Source: Chrysochromulina tobinii (lineage: Eukaryota > Haptophyta > Prymnesiales > Chrysochromulinaceae). Taken from it: a stretch of 28,389 nucleotides of DNA. This document shows, in pieces, positions 9,939 through 18,836 of this stretch; position 1 is the first letter of the stretch; each line of letters starts with the position of its first letter. A program made the position numbers and the translations under genes. The stretch covers positions 1 to 28,389 of the forward strand of contig JWZX01001559.1 of NCBI GenBank assembly GCA_001275005.1, given 5' to 3'. The notes below the pieces were generated by a model that made no database searches, was not told where the DNA came from, and saw only the letters and a program-made list of their open reading frames with translations.

Positions 9939-10385
9939 GGGTCTCGTGCGTGGTGTTCAGTAAGCGTGTACAATGATCAAGCAGTAAGTTTATACAAACT
10001 CCACGGGCGCCGCGTCTTGGATTGTATTCCCCGCAGCGGCCAGTGGCTTCACGGTGGGGGGCGCCCGCGCGTCGGCAGACGGGTGACGGCACGCCGCGAC
10101 GCATCAGCTTTTATTTATTTCCGGGATAAGTGGACGCGGGTCTCGTCGCCCGCATAGCGCATTATATCCTATCTCGGTTGAGTTCTTTCACGCGTTCTAA
10201 TCGTCATCGACAGACAGACTTGGACTGTCACTGTACTCCAAAGCAAACGCAGAACGCGCACGGCACGCGGCACATGGCAACGGCACCCGGGTCGGGTGGC
10301 TGGGTCGCTCCGTCGCCACAGCGACCGTACAGGTGCGGTTGCCACTTGGGTGTTGCTCACATCTGTGGCGCTCCGAATCGTCAAT

Positions 10386-13300
10386 CTACCCACGCGAACT
10401 CACCCGCGAGCGTTGGCCGCCAACATCAATATCGGGCAGCAAGCCTGGCCTAGCGCCATTGGTCTTGTCCCCACCTTCGGCGATCTGCTGGCGCAGTCGC
10501 CGGATCTCGTGCTGGTATTTGGCCAGGTTGAGCTCAATGTACTGTTGCATCGACGCCAGTTGCGCCTCAGCGGCGGCCGCACGGCGCGCGAGCTCCGAGC
10601 GCTCCCGCTCGAGCTTGACCTGGTAGCCCTCGAGCTCGCTCACCTGCAGTCGCAGCATGCGCACGTCGGCGCTGGCGCCACCACCGCCGGCGCCAACAGC
10701 GGCGCGGCCGGCGCCGGCGCCAGCCAGGTCGAGTTGAGCCTCGAGATTGGCAATCTGCTCCCGCAGCTGCTCGTTCTCACGCTTGGTGCGCTCATCCACG
10801 ACGAGTCGCTCGCTGCCGCCGCTGCCGCCGCTGCCACCGTGGCTGCCGTGACTGCGCAAACCCTTTGAGGGCGGGCGCGGCGGCGGTGGCGGCGAATACC
10901 GCTTCATTGGTTCGAGTGCCGAAGCAGGGAGAGGATCGAGCATGCCCTCAGCCTGGAGCTGCCTCAGGGCATAGATGAGCTCCTCCTGCGTCTTTCGAAG
11001 GCGCGCGACGAGCTCATCATTCTTAGCAGCGGGCACGGCCTCCTCGAGGTCGAGCACGCGCTGCTGAAGTCGCTCGGCACGCTCCTCGTGGATCGCTGCC
11101 TGGTGGCGGAAGCTGCTGAGCTCCGCCACGAGGGATGCAAGCTCTCGGTGCTGCGTGGCCGAGGCCTCATGCAGCGCCCTCTGCGCGACGTTGCGCTCCA
11201 TCTGGCAGTGCTCGTACTGCATGGCCAGCGTGTCCTTCTCCTTCTGGAGCGCCTTCTCGAGCTCCGACGGCACGGAGCGTCGGCCCGCCGCACCCGGAAG
11301 CACGAGCGCCTGAAGCGAGAGCTCCTCGTGCGACGGGAGAGAAAGGGGCTGCCCAAGGCGCGATGCCTCCTCCGCGAGCAGGCGGATGCGCCAATAGGCC
11401 TCAACCAGCCCTCGATTCATCTCGAGCATCTCGTTGACGCGTCTCTCGTATCGGGTGAGCTCGGCGACCACCGCTGGCGGCTGCGCCTCGGGCGCATGGT
11501 TGAGCGTGACGGCGCGATCGCCGGCGCGACTGGCCGCGCGACTGGCCCCCTTGCTGTGCGTCTCCCGCTGGGAGGTGCCGTTGCGGCTAGCAGGCGGTTC
11601 GGGCTCAGCCGGCACGCCGCCGTCGACGCCCTCCACGACAGTGCCCACCACGTCGCCAGTGCCCGCCTCGTCACCCTCGGCAATGGAGGCGGCAGCGGCG
11701 GCTGCCTTGGCCTCACGCTCCCTACGCAGCCCGGCGAGGATCTCATTGTGCACGGTGAGTGCCTCGAGTTGCTCCTTGTGACGGTCGAGTTGCATGTTGA
11801 TCTCCCCACGCATCTGGCCGTGCGTCTTCACCTGTGGGGAGGCGAGGGCGCCGTAGTGAGCACATGCATGCTTGGAGATGGAGGTTGGGAGGTACGCATC
11901 TGGCTGTGCGCCTTCACCTCCTCGCGAGCGAGGCTGAGCGCGCTCTTGTGAGCGGCGCGCTCCTGCGTCTGCTCCTCGCGAACGTCTTTCAGCTCCTGTT
12001 GAAGCTGCCGAATGCGCTCCAGCTGCTCTTCCGCACTCGACGCTGCCTGGCGCTGCAACGCCAGCGTGTCCTGGTCGTTCTGGAGCTGCGCGCGCTCGAG
12101 AGAGAGCGAAGCGCTCGACGCCTTCTCGCGCGCCGCCTCGGCCTCCCGACGCGCCTCTTGTAGCATCTGCTGCGCGTGCTCCGCCTTTTGGCCGAGGCGC
12201 GTCGCCTCCGCCTGGCTGTCGCGCAACTCGATCTGCATGCGCTCCACGTCCTTCTCGGCCGTCTTCTTGGCGTTCGCCGCGTTGAGCAGCTGCACGTGCA
12301 ATCGGCGACACCTCAGTGATGGCAAGGGTTCATCAGGGGCTCATCACAGGGAGAAGATCATCAACGATCAATCACAAGGCAATCAAAAGGCAGGCAAGAG
12401 GGCAATCGTATGGCTATCAAATAGCAAGAGGGCCATCCACAAGCCATCAGAGGGCCATCAGAAGCCACCATCAGAAGCCGTCATCAGAAGCCATCATCAG
12501 AAGCCATCAGAGGGCCATCCACAAGCCATCAGAGAGCCATCTCACCTGGAGCATTAGCTCATCCTCGCGCTCCCTCCAGTCCGTCGAGGCCGTCTGCAGC
12601 CCGTGCAACTCCGCCTCGAGTGCCATGCACCGGCGCTCAAGCTTCTCCGCCTTGGTCGTCACCTGCGCGAGCTGCGCGTCCGCCGCGAGAAGTGCCTTCT
12701 CCTTCTCCATCGCCTGCCGCTGTACTGACTGCAAGATATCCCGGGCAGCAAGCGCCTCCACCTCGAGCTCGAAGACGCGCTGCTGCTCCTTGGCTGTGGA
12801 TTCTCCGCCATTGAGCTGCGCGCTGAGCAGCTGGCGCGTGAGCTCCATCTTCTGCTCCTTTTCGCGCACAAGCTCATGCTTGAGCTGCACGGCCTCGCCA
12901 GTCGACTGGTTGAGGCGCGTACGCAGCGACATCACCTCGGCCATCAGCTGCTGCCGCTCGCCCCCCGTGCTGGCCGAATCCTGCTGCATCGCGTCCACGA
13001 GCGCCTGCAGCTTATCGGTCGCATACGAGAGCTGGGACGGGAGATGCTTCTGGTTCTCGCCGACGGCATCGACGCCGCGACGGATCTGAACCTCCGCCGT
13101 CGCGAGAGATTCTCCCAACGTCTGTATGTGCCAGTACTGCCGCTGGAGCAACCCACGTGTCGTCGCATTATTGACGAGCGGGTAGTTGCGAAAGCCCATG
13201 CCGTGAGCGAGCAGCCCGAGCGTCGTCGCGCTCTCCTCCATGTCGCCGGGTACCACACAGCCCAGAAGCAGCCCGCGCGCATTCCCGCCCACCGCCTCGC

Positions 13301-14138
13301 CGAGCAGCAGTGCGCAGCCCGAAAGCGGCAGCGGCTTGGTGGGCGGTGTGCTCAGGACGGCGCGCAGTCCCGAGGCGAGTGGGTCGCCCAGGCTGCCCAC
13401 CTCGATGTCGGTGAGCACTAGCTGCGATACCATCTCCTCCACTGCCTCGCCGCTGCCAGCCGCGCCGCCACCGCGGTGTACGCTCTGTACGAGCTCGAGG
13501 ATGAGAACGGAAGACGGCGCGGGCGGCCGATGCTGCTGCTGCAGACGCACGCGCGCCGCCGAAAACGTCTTCGCGAATTCGGGCCCCGAGGACACCTGCT
13601 GCTTCCGAACACCCGGAAGCTGCACGCCGCTGGGCGCCTCGGCGTCACGCACGACTCGCAGCTCACTCGAGCCCTGAGCGAGCATGTCGGACATCTTGTC
13701 CGTCGAGCCGATGACTACGCTCGCCACGGACGCGTACAGCTGGTACATGAGCTGGCCACCCCTGCCGCCCGCGACCGCCTGCCGCTGCTGCATCAGCTCA
13801 AAGATACGGTCGACCATCAGCGGCACAAGCTTGTTGACGAGCTCTGAGTGGCCACTGCGGTGGTAGCCCATGACGACGACGCCGGCATTTTCGCCATTCG
13901 TGAGTGCCTCGAGGAGCGGCAGCACCTCCGTCTCGTACACATCCTTGTCAGACGCGTACTCGTCAAAGATGCGTGAGTAGCTGTGCCGCTCGCCCTCAGT
14001 CTTGCCGGCTGGCACGAGCTCGAGTGCGTTGCCTGCAATGAAGAGGCTCGTGTCCGCAGCCCCCGATGGGGTGGCAGACTTCACAACACGTGCGCAGCAG
14101 CGCACGTCCGCGCCCGGCGGGCGGCCAGCTGCCGGCAT
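10386..14138 (-). CDS. Kinesin-like coiled-coil protein with a degenerate motor head (1136 aa)
   Basis: Exons on the minus strand: 14138-12546, 12289-11918 and 11831-10386. All joins are phase 0 and GT-AG. 14138 is the first ATG of the frame. Residues about 10-325 follow a kinesin motor by eye: RIFDEYASDKDVYETEVLPLL matches the start of the nucleotide site, and GGNARGLLLGCVVPGDMEES...TLGLLAHGMGFRNYPLVNN matches the GGNSKTLMIACISP...TLRYASRARNI...VN end. The P-loop position reads GYHRSGHS (91-98) instead of GQTGSGKT, and no clear switch I/II motif remains, so ATPase activity is unlikely. The rest is long coiled coil with Pro-rich and Gly/Ser-rich breaks and ends near KYQHEIRRLRQQI. A head without a P-loop plus a long coil suggests a structural or ciliary/centriolar scaffold. 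CCDC78-like proteins are one possibility, at low confidence. Alternatively it is another divergent kinesin. Confidence 0.75.
11832..11917 (-). other. 86-nt intron flanked by a 26-nt near-perfect direct repeat
   Basis: Second intron of the kinesin-like gene, GTGAAG donor and CCACAG acceptor, phase 0. On the plus strand, 11808-11833 and 11894-11919 match at 24 of 26 bases. One copy spans the donor and the other spans the acceptor, so spliced mRNA keeps a single VKTHGQMR and the intron itself begins with the related VKAHSQMR coding sequence. Confidence 0.85.
12290..12545 (-). repeat. 256-nt intron carrying an imperfect CCATCAGAAG-type tandem repeat
   Basis: First intron of the kinesin-like gene; the join gives ...DELMLQ/LLNAANAKK..., phase 0. 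From about 12426 to 12541 the plus strand repeats CCATCAGAAG, AGGGCCATC and CCACAAGCCATC blocks. The block AGAGGGCCATCCACAAGCC appears at both ends of the array. Confidence 0.85.
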
Positions 14139-14487
14139 CGCCAAGGGGACGAGCGCAGCCGGACGTAGCAGTTGCCTAACTTCACGAACGCTGCGCTGCT
14201 GCTGTGAAAGGAGTGAAACACAGCTCAATTGGAAAATCAACCCGCATCACCCTTACACGGGTGCCGCTATCGCATGAACGGAGGCTGGCCGCGAAGGAGT
14301 GTCCAAGATGACGCTATGGTCGTCTCCCCGCTCCGCTCAGACCTCTCAGTGTGCTTCAGACTCTGAAGGCTTCAGTCGCATCTCGGCTTTGGCTTTCTCG
14401 GTTAAAAAAAAACCGGGGGCCGAGCCGGGACACACGGGACACACGGGACATACGGGCACATCTCGGTACAGACAGACAAACTTTCTT
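14139..14487. other. Intergenic region between two minus-strand genes
   Basis: It holds the kinesin-like gene's promoter/5' UTR and the downstream end of the small membrane-protein gene. A short CGGGACACA-type ~10-nt tandem repeat lies at 14426-14460, next to an A-run at 14404-14412. An alternative 5' exon of the kinesin-like gene cannot be excluded: a pyrimidine-rich stretch ending in CAG lies upstream of the ATG on the minus strand near 14200. No gene seen. Confidence 0.5.
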
Positions 14488-15171
14488 TCACTGAACCTTG
14501 CGCGAGGAAGCGCTCGCGCCATCACGCTCATGATTGAAACGATCGTATCGCGAGTATTGGGCGAATGGAATCGTCATGGGCCCGATGCGCGCCATCATGG
14601 GAGAAAATGGCATGAGCAGCAACAAGGTTGGCACGAGCACAGCCCACTTGCAGATAGCAGCGGCGCCGGCGCTTGCAAGCAGCCAGTCGGGCGCCTCCAT
14701 GAGATCGCGCTCCCCAGGCAGCGCAGAGAAAAGTAGGGCGTTCGCCACAACGTCCAGCGCGGCGCCGAGGGTAGCCGCCCCTATGAGCGTCACCTGAAGC
14801 GGCGAGAACTGAACGAGACAGCGCACTCGGCGGCGCAGCAGCAGCCCGTAGAGCGGCGGGAACATCAGGTGGAATTGGATGAGTGAGGTCAGCCGCCAAA
14901 GGTCCTCCTGCGCCACGCCGGCCAGAATGGCGCGAGCCTGCTCTGCATTCACGGTGAGCTGCAACCGGATCACATCCTTGGCGAGTGCAAGCTTTCCACA
15001 GATGGCGAGCACGCCCACAACCAACAGTCCACAAATGGTACACAAAATTAGCGGCTCGGGCTCAGAGCTGTGCCCACCGCCATACAGCTCAGGCCGAGAT
15101 GTTCGGATTGACGATGCCGAGCGCTTCGTCGTAGGGGCAGTCGTCGGCAGCTTGTCGTAGCCGTTGCGCAT
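14488..15171 (-). CDS. Small four-helix membrane protein of unknown function (227 aa)
   Basis: Single exon, ATG at 15171-15169, TGA at 14490-14488. The first ~40 residues are polar with many Ser/Thr/Arg and look cytosolic. Four hydrophobic segments follow: about 41-63 (LILCTICGLLVVGVLAICG), 93-110 (SLIQFHLMFPPLYGLLL), 123-148 (VTLIGAATLGAALDVVANALLF) and 163-190 (WLLASAGAAAICKWAVLVPTLLLL). The pattern of FP-YG in helix 2, D-x-N in helix 3 and A-x-x-KW in helix 4 resembles uncharacterised four-helix proteins found in bacteria and algae, but I cannot name the family. The tail after helix 4 is basic. It is divergent from the SET gene, with a 166-nt shared spacer, so the two may be co-regulated. 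Coding is supported by the coherent membrane topology rather than by a known domain. Confidence 0.65.
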   Translation of the reverse strand: MRNGYDKLPTTAPTTKRSASSIRTSRPELYGGGHSSEPEPLILCTICGLLVVGVLAICGKLALAKDVIRLQLTVNAEQARAILAGVAQEDLWRLTSLIQFHLMFPPLYGLLLRRRVRCLVQFSPLQVTLIGAATLGAALDVVANALLFSALPGERDLMEAPDWLLASAGAAAICKWAVLVPTLLLLMPFSPMMARIGPMTIPFAQYSRYDRFNHERDGASASSRKVQ

Positions 15172-15337
15172 GGCGGCCTCGTCGCGTTTGCCGCGCGGGA
15201 GCCTTTCGAGGCATCAAAGTCAAGTCTAGTCAAGTCAAGTGAAGTCTATACGAAGGAGACTTGTTGTTTCTGTCAAGTCATGACTTGACTTGACTTGACG
15301 AGACTTACGTGTATATCTCTGGCCTTTTTTTAGTGTG
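15172..15337. promoter_or_regulatory. Bidirectional promoter with TCAAGT direct and inverted repeats
   Basis: Short spacer between divergent ATGs at 15171 (-) and 15338 (+). TCAAGT occurs forward at 15220, 15230, 15235 and 15273, and as ACTTGA at 15283, 15288 and 15293. The centre is a perfect 18-nt palindrome at 15272-15289. The arms AGTCAAGTCAAG (15228-15239) and CTTGACTTGACT (15284-15295) can pair. The repeated TTGAC core looks like a W-box, but binding by a WRKY-type factor is speculation. Confidence 0.6.
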
Positions 15338-16291
15338 ATGGTAGAAGACTCGATCGACGCCACGGCCGACTCCACGGCCGACGCGGTGGCGGCCCGTGTA
15401 TGCCACGGCGGCAAACATTTGATCCACGGACTTCTTGAGCTGCGTGAAGTGCCGACCGCTGGTCGAGGCTGGTTTGCGCTGGCCGACATACCACCAGGAA
15501 CGCAGCTTTGGAAAGAGAAGGCGTTCACTGTTGGCCGGACTCGCGCTGACCTTGTGAAACGTGTCGGCGCTGATCTTGAGAGGCACGCGGCTTTCTGCCG
15601 CCCCGCGCACAGCTCCGGCGAGGCCGAAGCTGAGGGCATCGTTTCAAACAACTTCTTTGAGAACGGACCATTCACCGGAGCGATGCTTTTCGAGCTCACG
15701 TCCATGATCAACCATTCTTGCTGTCCTAACACCTCCGTTGAGATGATGAAGTCCGAGTTTGGTGCGTGCTACTCCCGCGTGACCACCGCACGTGCCATCA
15801 TGGCTGGCGAACAGATTCTGATCTCGTACAGCCACGAGAAGCTCTTCCGGCCCCGTAAAGAGCGCCCGTGCCAAACTTGGGGCTTCAGCGAGCCCTGCGC
15901 AAGATGCCAGGGCTCCTTACCACCGGAGGAGCAGGAGCGTTGGGACCTGCTCGAAGCAGCAAGCGTCGCCGCGGATCTAGCTGAGCGACAGCCGCCACGC
16001 AGGCGGACTCCTCAGGTGGCCATGACGGTGCTTCCACTGCTCGTGAGCGCAGCACAGGTTGTTGAGTGCTGGTTGCCCAACCTCGCCGAGGGACACCGAT
16101 TTGCGAGCCTGGCCGAGGTCTACCGGCTAGATGCGCCCCGACACTCGGTGTTGGACGTACAGTGGCATGCTTCTGACGATGATGACGCAGCCTCGTGGGA
16201 GGTTGCCTTCGAGAGGCATCGCGTGCGCACGCTGGCAGCCATCAGCATACAGCCCTCCTTAGTAGCGAGGGCCGCCTCGGGTACAATCTGA
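15338..16291 (+). CDS. SET-domain protein, SMYD/SET5-like without a MYND finger (317 aa)
   Basis: Single exon. Start chosen at the ATG at 15338, just after an in-frame GTG. The N-terminal SET strand reads LREVPTAGRGWFALADIPPGTQLW (about 35-58). The core motif NHSCCPN lies at 125-131 and binds S-adenosylmethionine in this superfamily. The segment GEQILISYS (157-165) supplies the expected catalytic tyrosine at 164. Cysteines 178, 187 and 190 (CQTWGFSEPCARC) resemble the post-SET zinc cluster of SMYD/SET5 proteins. No MYND finger is seen between the two SET halves; only ~60 residues separate them. The likely role is protein lysine methylation, on histone or non-histone targets. It is shorter than typical SMYDs (~430 aa) and its C-terminal ~120 residues are not recognisable. 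It shares a promoter spacer with the small membrane-protein gene. Confidence 0.85.
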   Translation: MVEDSIDATADSTADAVAARVCHGGKHLIHGLLELREVPTAGRGWFALADIPPGTQLWKEKAFTVGRTRADLVKRVGADLERHAAFCRPAHSSGEAEAEGIVSNNFFENGPFTGAMLFELTSMINHSCCPNTSVEMMKSEFGACYSRVTTARAIMAGEQILISYSHEKLFRPRKERPCQTWGFSEPCARCQGSLPPEEQERWDLLEAASVAADLAERQPPRRRTPQVAMTVLPLLVSAAQVVECWLPNLAEGHRFASLAEVYRLDAPRHSVLDVQWHASDDDDAASWEVAFERHRVRTLAAISIQPSLVARAASGTI

Positions 16292-16870
16292 GCACTTCTT
16301 CGGAAGACGCACTTAATTTCACACCCATAATTTATCGGGCCACGGACGGTCTTAGCCTCTTAGGACGGTCGCGGTCCATGGTGCGATCTGCGACGCGTAT
16401 CTCTGCGATGGGCACCGGTCGGGCGGGGGGGGCCGGCCGGGGCCCGGGGGCCGGGGGACCCGGGTTAATTGGGGGATCGGATCGTGGTACGATCACTGAG
16501 TTCAAAATGAAAATCAGGTGGTGGGGATAGTGTGTGAATCCAGAAAGAATACCTCCCCCTACCCCTTTGGGTCAATCACTGAGTTCAAAATCAGGTGGTG
16601 GGGATACAGTGTGTGAATCCAGAAAGAATTAGCTCACCTCCCCCTACCCCTTTGCGCTTTGGGTCAAAGGATGAAACGTCTCTCGCCACACTCTCTTATT
16701 TTGGCTGTTTCTCGGCTCACCGTCTGCATGTGTCTCATTTCGAGGGTCCTTCGCGGCGGTCCTTCGCAGCATCTCGCTTGGGCTGTGAAAGTGTGAATGT
16801 TTCCTGTGGGGACCCTCAGAAACAAGCTTGCATCCCGAAGCGAGCACTCGGCGTGGCGTCAGGATCGAGG
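16292..16870. other. Intergenic region: G-rich tract and tandem duplication upstream of DnaJ-PDZ
   Basis: No credible gene. Around 16419-16475 lies a tract with many runs of G (G-quadruplex potential on the plus strand). It is followed by a two-copy tandem repeat at 16492-16665. The frame upstream of the DnaJ ATG is open but lacks an ATG and looks non-coding; the start at 16871 is preferred because a signal peptide follows directly. Confidence 0.6.
16492..16665. repeat. Two-copy tandem repeat (83 and 91 nt)
   Basis: Copy 1 is 16492-16574 and copy 2 is 16575-16665. Both run from ATCACTGAGTTCAAAAT through GTGTGTGAATCCAGAAAGAA and CCTCCCCCTACCCCTTT to GGGTCA. They differ only by small insertions and deletions, so the duplication looks recent. 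Confidence 0.9.
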
Positions 16871-18180
16871 ATGCGCACTGCTCGCTTGCTGTTGTTCCTC
16901 GCCGCGGTCGTCCTGCTGCTGCAGCCCTCGAGCGCCCAGTACCGCCGCAGCATTCCAAAGCGTCCTGGCAGAGATGGCGCAACTGCCGCCTCCAAGGGCA
17001 GGGATTATTACAAGATTCTCGGCGTGCCTCGCAGTGCAGACGATCGGGCGATCAAGAAGGCGTTCCGCAAGCTATCTATCCAGTGGCATCCCGACAAAAA
17101 CCCGGACAACAAGGAAGAGGCACAGGAGAAATTCAAGGAGATCGCCGCGGCGTACACAGTGCTCTCTGACGCTGAGCAACGCAAGGTGTACGATCAGTTT
17201 GGAGAGGAGGGTCTACAGGGAGGTGGTGGCGGCGCCGGCGCCGCCGCCGGTGGCATCGATCCGATGGAGATCTTCAAGCAGTTCTTCGGTGGCGAGAACC
17301 CCTTTGGCGGCATGGGCGGCGGCGGTGGTAACACGAACGTCAAGTTTAGCTTTGGCGGCGGCGGCGGGAGCCCGTTCGGAGGCATGGGCGGCATGGGCGG
17401 TAGCCCGTTTGGCGGCGGCGGCGGCGGCGGCTCACCCTTTGACGGCGCGGACGGCGCCAGCGCGGGAGCCGTGCCAATGCCCGCCGAGTCGCAGCTGCAT
17501 CAGGTGAGCACAGCCCGCGTCGCCAGCTCCACGTTCGCTTCTGTCGCTCCGCAACTTGGTGTATGACTGAGGACGCCTGTATGACTGACGATGCGCGCCA
17601 TGGTGGTGTGTGCTGTGTGTGCTCGGCAGGTGCGGCTCGTCAAGCCGGTAAGTGGCGGTTTCGGCCTCAAAGCGGACGGGCGCAACACCATCATCGGCGT
17701 GACCACCGGCGGCGTCGCCGACAAGGCTGGCCTTCGCGTCGGCGACGTGGTCTTCAAGGTCGATGGGGAGAGCCTATCGCATGGGAAGGGGGCGCTGGGT
17801 ACGGCGCTCAGCGGCAGCGCGCATGTGCTGCAGGTGGCCTACATGAAGGGCGAGGAGGGGCAGGCCGTCGAGGTCAAGGACTTTGTGCAGCCGACGAGTG
17901 GAGGGCTCGGTATCAAAGTCGATCCCTCGAATGTCATCAGCCAGATCAGCAAAGGCGGGGCCGCCCACAAGGACGGCCGGCTCCGGATAGGGGATAAGAT
18001 CCTGTTCGTCAATACGCAGTCTCTCAAGGCCATGAAGCTCGCCGACGCGCTCAAAGCTTTGGGTGCCGCGGGCGCGCCGTTACGCTTTCTCGTGCAGCCA
18101 ACGCTCGTCGCGCCGCAGCCAAGCAGCGGCGGCGGCGGCAGCGGGCCCCGCGGCGGCGGCCCGCGCGGCGGCGGCCGAGC

Positions 18181-18214
<34 letters not shown>

Positions 18215-18403
18215 CTGGGTGGCATGGGCGGCATGGGCGGCATGGGTGGCGGCCAACAAATCGACCCAGAGATGCTTCAAAGGATGATGGGTGGGATGGG
18301 CGGCGGCGGCATGCCGGGCATGGGTGGGTTTCCAGGCATGGGCGGCATGGGAAGTGGGCGCGGCGGCGGAGGAGGAGGCGGACGACGAAGCCGACGTGGC
18401 TGA
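16871..18403 (+). CDS. Secretory-pathway DnaJ (Hsp40) co-chaperone with two PDZ domains (468 aa)
   Basis: Exons 16871-17503 and 17630-18403. The intron at 17504-17629 is phase 0 and contains an in-frame TGA. Residues 1-22 are a classical signal peptide ([16 protein letters not shown]...SSAQ). The J-domain is about 45-112, from [21 protein letters not shown] to YDQFGEEGL, with the Hsp70-stimulating HPD at 73-75. A Gly/Phe/Met-rich linker follows (about 113-205). Exon 2 encodes two PDZ folds: about 212-285 (GGFGLK loop, [19 protein letters not shown]) and about 291-375 (GGLGIK loop, [13 protein letters not shown]). The tail (about 388-468) is GGM-repeat and Arg-rich. There is no KDEL-type retention signal and no zinc-finger region. 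The likely role is to deliver PDZ-bound clients to a lumenal Hsp70 (BiP), but that is inference. The GMGG repeats are encoded by simple sequence (18186-18250). Confidence 0.88.
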
Positions 18404-18836
18404 ACGCTCGGCGTCCGTTGACAGCGGGGTCGCGCGCGCGCGAGACGTCACGCACGCCCCGGCGTGCTGGGGCGGTGCGCCCCCGGGTGCGCGTTACTTA
18501 AGCGGCGTCCCGGTTTGCGCTAGGCGCCTTTTTTCACACATTTTAAGACGAGACGACTTCGTAGGCCTGCTCTCGGCGCCTCTCTGTCTATTTGGCACTG
18601 CAATGAAACTGTCGGATACTGGGCGTATGCACTCTACAACTGCGCTGTCGAGAAGCTGTTTGTGTGTTTCATCGCCGACGTCGTCTTCCCCGAGCGGGCA
18701 GCAGTTGGCTCCCGCACAAGGCGCGAGCTCGAGCCGCCGCAATGCCAGTCTCGAACGTACAAGAGCCGACGCGAAGCATGCACCAACTCTACCGCCAGCG
18801 CCAGCCGTCCGCACATCATGCCGACCATGGCTGCCG
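18404..18836. other. Convergent intergenic region, no gene seen
   Basis: About 430 nt between the stop of DnaJ-PDZ (+) and the stop of SUMO (-). It should hold both 3' UTRs. Short open frames are present but none shows a domain or conserved-looking composition. Confidence 0.6.

Larger units (their letters stand above)
8950..10385. other. Long gene-poor intergenic region with repeats and hairpins
   Basis: About 1.4 kb between the convergent transporter (+) and kinesin-like gene (-). The short open frames here (for example 9140-9592 and 9879-10157) have compositionally driven translations and no recognisable domain. Pyrimidine-rich TCGGCTC-type simple sequence lies around 9325-9400, followed by a ~78-nt tandem repeat. 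Short symmetric elements include CCGTATACGG at 9770-9779 and a stem-loop at 9906-9938. No tRNA or rRNA was recognised. Confidence 0.6.

Noticed and set aside
9879-10157. 92-residue open frame starting with ATG
   Set aside because: No recognisable motif, no similarity I know of, and it overlaps a hairpin. Chance frames of this size are common at this GC content.
11891-11897. Alternative GTACC donor for the kinesin-like second intron
   Set aside because: Used with the same acceptor it puts the next exon out of frame, whereas the GTGAAG donor keeps phase 0.
10296-11951. Long plus-strand frames opposite the kinesin-like gene
   Set aside because: They are antisense reflections of a coiled-coil coding region. 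The minus strand has consistent splicing and kinesin-like motifs; the plus strand has neither.
16595-16870. N-terminal extension of DnaJ-PDZ from 16595
   Set aside because: It begins with GTG inside a tandem repeat. The ATG at 16871 directly precedes a signal peptide.
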